Shown in pieces: positions 23,190 through 27,628 of a stretch of DNA of 27,628 nucleotides (position 1 is the stretch's first letter; each line of letters opens with the position of its first letter). The DNA is taken from assembly GCA_934725525.1 (NCBI GenBank), contig CAKVCG010000005.1, positions 1-27,628 of the forward strand, given 5' to 3'. Made by a program: the position numbers and the translations under genes. A model generated the notes under the pieces. The model had not been told where the DNA came from and made no database searches. It saw only the letters and a program-made list of their open reading frames with translations. This DNA is from an uncultured Brachyspira sp. (lineage in GTDB: Bacteria; Spirochaetota; Brachyspiria; Brachyspirales; Brachyspiraceae).

Positions 23190-23231
23190 TTTAAAAAATA
23201 AAACCCCTATGCTATTTTGAACATAGAGGTT
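23190..23231 (-). terminator. Terminator of the leftward lipoprotein gene
   Basis: Read leftwards, AACCTCTATG pairs with CATAGGGGTT (one mismatch) around a 10-base loop and is followed by TTTTATTTTTTAA. It begins 26 bases beyond the lipoprotein stop codon. The plus-strand side lacks a close T-run, so it probably works mainly leftwards. Confidence 0.7.
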
Positions 23232-23256
23232 GTTGTCTTAAATCTTTATTGTTTTA

Positions 23257-23667
23257 TTATTTTTTAGTAATATCAAAAGAATTTGATGCTCCTTCTTGTC
23301 CCATTATTAAATTTCCTTGAGTATCGCTAATAAAAATAAGAGTAAATTTTCCACTACCGCTACTGTCACTATACGAAGCGGTATAAGTCGTGTCGCTAAC
23401 TCTTGTTACAGAAGACGAAGGAATTGTAGTATCACCACTATCTCCTTTTATAGTAAAAGAACCGTCAGTATTTATTGTAAGTAAATGCATTTCAGTTTTC
23501 CCATCTAGTTTTCCATACCAATTACCTGCATAATAAGATAATGTCCTTTCTTCTTCTTTAACTTCTTCAGCTCCTGTTTTATCCTTATTATCACAACTTA
23601 TTAAAAATAAAGCGATTAAAGATAAGATAATTAATAATAGATAAAAATTTTTTCTTTGTTCTTTCAT
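23257..23667 (-). CDS. Lipoprotein, paralogue of 3889-4272, downstream of a tandem repeat
   Basis: From the ATG at 23667, which has AAGGAG nine bases ahead, the protein has 136 residues. It has a basic start, a hydrophobic segment and a lipobox ending FLISC, giving lipidation at Cys25. The mature part shares LSYYAGNWY, DGSF, IPSSSVTR, TTYTASY, SDTQG and the final ITKK with the lipoprotein at 3889-4272. The fold looks like a small beta-barrel; function unknown. The reading frame is open a further 115 codons upstream, through a 5-base tandem repeat, to an ATG at 24012. The lipobox and ribosome-binding site make 23667 the functional start of the lipoprotein, but the open extension may matter for regulation. 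Confidence 0.82.
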   Translation of the reverse strand: MKEQRKNFYLLLIILSLIALFLISCDNKDKTGAEEVKEEERTLSYYAGNWYGKLDGKTEMHLLTINTDGSFTIKGDSGDTTIPSSSVTRVSDTTYTASYSDSSGSGKFTLIFISDTQGNLIMGQEGASNSFDITKK

Positions 23668-24012
23668 TTTAGAACTCTCCTTGTATTTTTTATTAAAAAC
23701 ATTTAAATAAATGTTTCTTGCGAAATTAAAATTTTGATTGAATTGAAATAATTCAAATATTAGTTTTTTATTTGAGAAAAATTTTTGCAATAAAATTGAG
23801 ACACTTAAAAATTTAAATGCCTTTAAAATTTGAGATATATAAAATTTAAAATTATTGTTTAAGATACAATTATGGCTTTGCTTTGCTTTGCTTTGCTTTG
23901 CTTTGCTTTGCTTTGCTTTGCTTTGCTTTGCTTTGCTTTGCTTTGCTTTGCTTAACAAAATTACAGTATTTTTATTCATATTTTTACAATTCATGCCGAT
24001 TTCTCTCTGCAT
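23668..24012 (-). other. Open leader frame containing the pentanucleotide repeat, in frame with the lipoprotein
   Basis: The frame runs without a stop from ATG 24012 (or ATG 23994, which has a weak GAGAG ahead) through the repeat and on into the lipoprotein. The repeat is read as a five-residue SKAKQ period. About 89 codons outside the repeat are stop-free in very AT-rich DNA, which is unlikely by chance. The other two frames meet TAA within about five codons after the repeat. It may be a translated leader; a fused cytoplasmic product is also possible. The encoded sequence otherwise has no recognisable domain. Confidence 0.45.
23875..23953. repeat. Pentanucleotide tandem repeat, about 15.8 copies of GCTTT
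   Basis: An uninterrupted run of 79 bases with a 5-base unit (CTTTG on the plus strand, CAAAG on the minus strand), with no variant units. The purity and copy number are those of a slippage-prone simple sequence repeat. It lies about 75 bases downstream of a consensus promoter and about 210 bases ahead of the lipoprotein start on the minus strand. Confidence 0.97.
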
Positions 24013-24032
24013 TTATTTAAGTTATTGATTAT

Positions 24033-24061
24033 ATTATACAATATCTTAAAAAATATGTCAA
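24033..24061 (-). promoter_or_regulatory. Consensus sigma-70 promoter reading into the repeat and lipoprotein gene
   Basis: On the minus strand: perfect TTGACA, 17-base spacer, perfect TATAAT, with long alternating A and T tracts upstream of the -35. Transcription would begin near 24026, about 14 bases before the first ATG of the leader frame. The spacer is almost the same as that of the promoter at 136-164. Confidence 0.75.
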
Positions 24062-24184
24062 CATTTAAAAAAATTTTTTTTAAAAAATTTTGCATCCTTC
24101 GACAATGGCGGATTTATTATTTATTTTAATTTTTAATTATGTTAAAATAAATTATTAGAATAATAAAAATCGAATGGATAAATA

Positions 24185-25525
24185 ATGAATGATAATTTAA
24201 AAATGGAATCCTCTATGGCCGCGGTATTTTCAAAAGAATACGACCATAATATGAGTATAGAGGAATTAAAAGAAATATTAAACGAATCTGACGAGTTTAT
24301 AATTTTAGAGTTTAAAGAAATTGAAAAAAATAAATATATAAGAGAAAAATCAAAATGGGAAGTTTCTTTAAAATTACAATATTTGCCAATGGTTATGGAA
24401 ACCGAAAACGCAAAAGACGAATACGATAATTCTAAAAATAATGACGAACTCAATTTTTATATCGCTTTAGTGGAAGCTTCAAGCCTCACTGAAAATTTGC
24501 CTGAAATATTTTCGGTTAATACCGTTTGCGAAAGCGATTATATAGAAGCGACAAAATGCAAATATGCAATTCATATATCGACAGTATTTAATAATTTTCC
24601 ATTAACCGATTATCAAAGACAATTAAAATTATTAAATAATATCGCAGCCGAAACTTCAATTTTTTTAGATATATCAAGTTTTACGGCGCGCTCGGGAGAA
24701 TGGTTAAAATATACTTCGACTTTTTCGCTTCCGCCTTCTTTAGATTATCTTTATACGATTCATGCTATATATGACGATGATAAAAATCCAGAAAAAATCG
24801 AATATTGGTTTCATACGCATGGGCTTTATAGAGTAGGATGCATTGAACTTGAAATAATAGGAGTTGAAGATTCAAACGCGGCTTATGGAGAATTATTAAG
24901 CGCTTGCGCTAGACTCTTTATACAAAATGGAGTTCCAAAATCAGGTTTTGTATTTAATCCCGCTTATAAAGTTAATGTTTGTTGGTTGCCTTGGGATATG
25001 GCTTTGAAAGAATTAAATATAGATAAAGATTTTTCGGGAAGTTTTAAAGATAGAGAAGACGGCATTCATAATAATCCTTCGGGAGCTTTAGTTGCGGTAG
25101 ATAAAAACGGAAATTATAAAACTCTTGATTATTTTAAAAAAGAACTTTCCGATAATCCTGTATTTATGTTGAGCAGTTTTGAAACGGAAATAATGAAACA
25201 AGCGGCTTTTGAAAAAATTGAATATTTTATTAACTTATTAAATAAAAATAAAGGCGATGATAAAATTTCTTTTCTTGTAAAAATTGGATATGGAGAAAAT
25301 AATTCAAATAAAGATTTAGAACATTTATGGTTTGAAGTTCACAGTTTCAATGAAGACGGTTTTTTTGACGCTACTCTATTAAACGAACCTTATAAAAATT
25401 TAGGAATGCATGAAGGAGAGAGGGGACTTCATAATATTGAAAATCTCACCGATTGGCAAATATATACGGAAGAAGCGATATTTAATCCAAAAAATATTTA
25501 TTTACTTTTTTATAAAAATTGCTAA
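24185..25525 (+). CDS. DUF4026-like protein of unknown function
   Basis: 446 residues, soluble, acidic and without a signal peptide. The central part has YWFHTHGLYRVGCIELEIIG followed by a segment with GYGELLSACAR-like helix and a VNVCWLPWD stretch, which I recognise as the pattern of DUF4026 proteins. The N-terminal third contains MSIEELKEIL and a region rich in Glu/Lys. The C-terminal third repeats a 'WFEVHSFNEDGFFDATLLNEPY' theme with HEGERGLHNIENLTDW, similar to the central HTHGLYR / DREDGIHNN blocks, suggesting internal duplication. No catalytic motif is evident. GGATAAATA precedes the ATG weakly. It stands alone. Confidence 0.6.
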   Translation: MNDNLKMESSMAAVFSKEYDHNMSIEELKEILNESDEFIILEFKEIEKNKYIREKSKWEVSLKLQYLPMVMETENAKDEYDNSKNNDELNFYIALVEASSLTENLPEIFSVNTVCESDYIEATKCKYAIHISTVFNNFPLTDYQRQLKLLNNIAAETSIFLDISSFTARSGEWLKYTSTFSLPPSLDYLYTIHAIYDDDKNPEKIEYWFHTHGLYRVGCIELEIIGVEDSNAAYGELLSACARLFIQNGVPKSGFVFNPAYKVNVCWLPWDMALKELNIDKDFSGSFKDREDGIHNNPSGALVAVDKNGNYKTLDYFKKELSDNPVFMLSSFETEIMKQAAFEKIEYFINLLNKNKGDDKISFLVKIGYGENNSNKDLEHLWFEVHSFNEDGFFDATLLNEPYKNLGMHEGERGLHNIENLTDWQIYTEEAIFNPKNIYLLFYKNC

Positions 25526-25613
25526 AAAATAAAAAATTATTTAACCTTTTAAAAAAAATCCGATAAAAATTATAAAGTATAAAGATTGTAAAAATAAAAT
25601 AATTACGAAACGC

Positions 25614-25642
25614 TTGATTATTATGCCATTTTATGTTATACT
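25614..25642 (+). promoter_or_regulatory. Promoter of the outer-membrane barrel/OmpA-like operon
   Basis: TTGATT, 17-base spacer, TATACT, ending 73 bases before the ATG at 25716. The leader carries an AGAGAGGA ribosome-binding site. Confidence 0.6.
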
Positions 25643-25715
25643 GATAGTGTAAAGGTAATCGCTAAATAATGCGGCGTTCTTAAAAAATAATATACAAGCA
25701 GAGAGGATACCGATT

Positions 25716-26381
25716 ATGAAACGAATAAGTTCTATCTTAACAATTCTTTTTATTACAGTTTCTATTTTTTATCAGGGTTCAAAAGTATATGGATACGCTT
25801 TTGAGGGACTTTATATAGCCCCTAAAATAGTTTACTCCCCTGAAAATCCAAGCGGAAGGATATGGAATCATTATGCGGGAGGCGGAGTGTCCTTAGGATA
25901 CGACCTTTTTAGATTAAAAGACCCCTACCCTATACCGGTTAGAGTGGAATTGGAATATATTGGAAGACTACTCGCAACAAATATGAGAGTAGCCATACAC
26001 TCGGTAAGCGCGGGAATTTACTACGATTTAAATCTATTTCATGTTCGAGCGAGCGAATTGGATACTCTAACCACAAGAAGCGTTTATACTACAAAAAGAC
26101 CTTTTATGGCTATATATGTCGGATTAAATATAGGAGCAAGAATAGGTTATATAACCGATGAACCGACATCCGCGGGTAATACGAATATAGGGCTTATGCA
26201 AATCAGAACTGGGACTTCAACGACCACGCTTTATTTTGGAGTTGGACTCGGATTTGCATGGCATGTTACAAGTTGGTTTACTTTAGATTTGGGATATAGA
26301 TTCGTATTGGGACAACAACAAATGTTTGGATATAAGTCGGCGCATGATGTGCTTTTATCGTTTAGATTTACCAAACCGTAA
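25716..26381 (+). CDS. Outer-membrane beta-barrel protein
   Basis: 221 residues with a signal peptide (MKRISSILTILFITVSIFYQG, cleavage near YG-YAFEG). The mature part alternates hydrophobic and polar residues in strands separated by Gly/Asn turns (AGGGVSLGYDLF, RVELEYIGR, FGVGLGFAWHV, LDLGYRFVLGQQQ) and ends in a strand LLSFRFTKP. This is a typical eight-strand-type outer-membrane barrel. It resembles general OmpA-barrel or opacity-type proteins; no more specific family is recognised. It is the first gene of a pair, 35 bases before an OmpA-domain lipoprotein, so the two may form a barrel plus peptidoglycan anchor. Confidence 0.72.
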   Translation: MKRISSILTILFITVSIFYQGSKVYGYAFEGLYIAPKIVYSPENPSGRIWNHYAGGGVSLGYDLFRLKDPYPIPVRVELEYIGRLLATNMRVAIHSVSAGIYYDLNLFHVRASELDTLTTRSVYTTKRPFMAIYVGLNIGARIGYITDEPTSAGNTNIGLMQIRTGTSTTTLYFGVGLGFAWHVTSWFTLDLGYRFVLGQQQMFGYKSAHDVLLSFRFTKP

Positions 26382-26416
26382 GTTTCCTAAATAGCTAATT
26401 TCATGGAGTTTAATTT

Positions 26417-27106
26417 ATGCGTAAAAAAGTTTTTCTTATAGTATTATCGATTACATTTTTTATATTTTACGGATGTTCTACTATGAAACATTCCACTATA
26501 GTGCTTTATGTTTCTCATAAGGTTGAAGGTCCGTTATATATACCTAAACCAGAATCTCCCGTTTTGGCTCAAAGTCCTCAAACGAATAGAGATAATCAGG
26601 TAAAAAAGCCCGCAAAAGAGGTTAAAAGAAGTAAACCTTCTCGTGAAGGTCAAACTACTCAAGAAGAACAAACAAGTCGAAATAATCAAGTTATAACAAA
26701 CACTTATAACGATTATCAAACGAGAACGCTTCCGAGAGGAGAGTTTCTAATTTTAGATAAACCTATAAGATTCGCTTTTGAAAAATATGGCATAGGTTCT
26801 TATTATGACGACACCTTTCAATATGTGGCAAATTATATGAAGGAATATACTAATGTTCAATTGGTTGTGGAAGGGCATACGGATAGAGTTGGTCGATACG
26901 CGTTCAATAAAACTCTTTCTTTAAGGAGGTCAAGAAGTGCTATTTCAAAACTTGTCCGAGCGGGAATTGATAAAGATAGATTAATACCAAGCGGAGTTAG
27001 TTATAGATTCAGTGAATATAATTTTAATAGATTAAATAGAAGAGTTGAATTTATTATAATAAGAAGTCCTGAAGAATTAACTAATTATAGGGCAGAAATT
27101 AAATAA
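26417..27106 (+). CDS. OmpA-family peptidoglycan-associated lipoprotein
   Basis: 229 residues. A lipobox ending FFIFYGC places lipidation at Cys20. A Pro/Gln/Asn/Arg-rich linker (about 45-100) follows, then an OmpA C-like domain from about 110 on. The domain has RFAFEKYGIGSYYDD, VVEGHTDRVG, NKTLSLRRSRSAISKLVRAGI, and a C-terminal NRLNRRVEFIII, which carry the conserved Asp and Arg used to bind diaminopimelate- or ornithine-containing peptidoglycan. It probably tethers the outer membrane to the wall. It is in an operon with the barrel protein and is followed by a strong terminator. Compared with Pal it has a longer basic linker. Confidence 0.87.
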   Translation: MRKKVFLIVLSITFFIFYGCSTMKHSTIVLYVSHKVEGPLYIPKPESPVLAQSPQTNRDNQVKKPAKEVKRSKPSREGQTTQEEQTSRNNQVITNTYNDYQTRTLPRGEFLILDKPIRFAFEKYGIGSYYDDTFQYVANYMKEYTNVQLVVEGHTDRVGRYAFNKTLSLRRSRSAISKLVRAGIDKDRLIPSGVSYRFSEYNFNRLNRRVEFIIIRSPEELTNYRAEIK

Positions 27107-27138
27107 ACTTATAAAATTTCTTTATATTTTGCATAATT

Positions 27139-27175
27139 AATTGTTAATAGATAATTTCTATTAACAATTTTTTTA
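27139..27175 (+). terminator. Rho-independent terminator after the OmpA-like lipoprotein
   Basis: A perfect 12-base stem (AATTGTTAATAG / CTATTAACAATT) with a 7-base loop, followed by TTTTT. It starts 33 bases after the stop codon. Confidence 0.88.
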
Positions 27176-27282
27176 ATCGGGATAAATTATTTAAGAGAAG
27201 TTTTTTTATTATTAAAAAAGTCGAGATTGAAAACAATGTTAATCGCTCCTTATATTCATTGGAATGTAGCGTTATTTTTTAA

Positions 27283-27456
27283 GTTTTGCGTGAAGAATTT
27301 AAAAGTAAAATTGTGACGATTACGATGGCAAAATTTACATAGTTGATAGAAAAATCTCCGAATTTTAGCGATTTTCAAATAAATTTTGACAAATTTGTTA
27401 ATCGACTTTTAAACGAGCTACCACAAAATTATATTGATTCTATAAGTTTTGATTAA
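27283..27456 (+). pseudogene. Possible remnant of a small gene with an internal stop
   Basis: One frame reads VLREEFKSKIVTITMAKFT, a TAG, then LIEKSPNFSDFQINFDKFVN.. to ..YIDSISFD and TAA. The composition looks like protein rather than random AT-rich translation (a helix with charged and hydrophobic alternation), but no family is recognised. A second short frame just upstream (ATG at 27236) could be a frameshifted earlier part. It may be chance; the rest of the 360-base gap here contains only the terminator. Confidence 0.3.
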
Positions 27457-27466
27457 ATTTTTATAA

Positions 27467-27628
27467 TTATTTTTTATTAGGCAAATGCTTAATTATCTGC
27501 GTGTCCAACAAAACCGCTCTGCTCAAATTATCATAACCTAAAATTTTAGCATAAACTTCTATATGGCTTTTAGTTTCAAGCGAAATATTTTGGCTGTATA
27601 TTAAATCGGCAACTCCAACTATTTCTTT
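27467..27628 (-). CDS. 3' end of a leftward gene cut by the window edge
   Basis: From the right edge a minus-strand frame runs 53 codons to a TAA at 27467-27469, reading KEIVGVADLIYSQNISLETK and ending LLDTQIIKHLPNKK. The helical, charged composition is protein-like. The start lies outside the window and no family is recognised from this piece. Confidence 0.55.
   Translation of the reverse strand, partial: KEIVGVADLIYSQNISLETKSHIEVYAKILGYDNLSRAVLLDTQIIKHLPNKK

Noticed and set aside
22190..23240. Rpn-like gene considered as a complete insertion sequence.
   Set aside because: No terminal inverted repeats or target-site duplication flank it. The inverted repeat at 23202-23231 is a terminator for the opposite strand.
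23875..23953. Tandem repeats considered as a CRISPR array.
   Set aside because: Units of 5 bases without spacers; no cas genes are present.
23872..23955. Plus-strand frame ATG GCT TTG ... through the pentanucleotide repeat, giving a 27-residue hydrophobic MAL(LCFAL)n peptide.
   Set aside because: There is no ribosome-binding site or promoter in front, and any pure 5-base repeat without a stop gives such a frame. It is most likely a by-product of the repeat.

Overview
The window is strongly AT-rich and reads as a chromosomal segment of a spirochaete, most likely Brachyspira. Three things point there together: two tandem genes for FlaA-type flagellar sheath proteins, a lipid A acyltransferase gene (lpxD) inside a tamB-bamA-skp outer-membrane cluster, and very low G+C with AT-biased codons. 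Treponema and Borrelia lack lipid A and Leptospira is less AT-rich. The assignment is inference from content; no marker RNA gene is present.

Layout. 1-531 is non-coding: two leftward sigma-70-type promoters serving a gene beyond the left edge, then a structured repeat element. 532-2159 (+) holds folD and a membrane zinc metallopeptidase. 2222-13004 (-) is one long envelope operon read right to left: tamB, bamA, skp/ompH, lpxD, a small lipoprotein, and a Maf/DUF115 glycosyltransferase of the type linked to flagellin glycosylation. 13208-16605 has unconnected small genes: a solitary PTS IIB, two membrane proteins of unknown role, a secreted PepSY-like protein and a PAP2 phosphatase. 16743-19372 (+) holds two flaA paralogues ending in a clear terminator, then a 42-residue membrane protein gene and a secreted ankyrin-repeat protein. 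19418-22116 has a RecB-like Fe-S nuclease, a cupin, a HAD phosphatase and nagB. 22251-24061 is the most accessory-looking part: an Rpn/PD-(D/E)XK putative transposase with a leaderless-looking promoter, and a lipoprotein gene preceded by a near-16-copy pentanucleotide tandem repeat and a perfect consensus promoter. 24185-27106 (+) has a DUF4026-like protein and an outer-membrane barrel / OmpA-like lipoprotein pair. The right end has a possible gene remnant and the 3' end of a leftward gene.

How the genes fit together. TamB, BamA, Skp and LpxD build the outer membrane (barrel assembly, periplasmic chaperoning, lipid A acylation). The FlaA proteins and the Maf-like enzyme concern the periplasmic flagella. 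The OMP/OmpA pair and the two paralogous lipoproteins are envelope constituents.

The best candidate for something undescribed is at 23257-24061. A 5-bp repeat lies between a consensus promoter and a lipoprotein gene, inside a reading frame that is open into the lipoprotein. Both other frames stop within a few codons after the repeat, which is the architecture of a slipped-strand phase switch. No tRNA, rRNA, CRISPR array or complete insertion sequence was seen.
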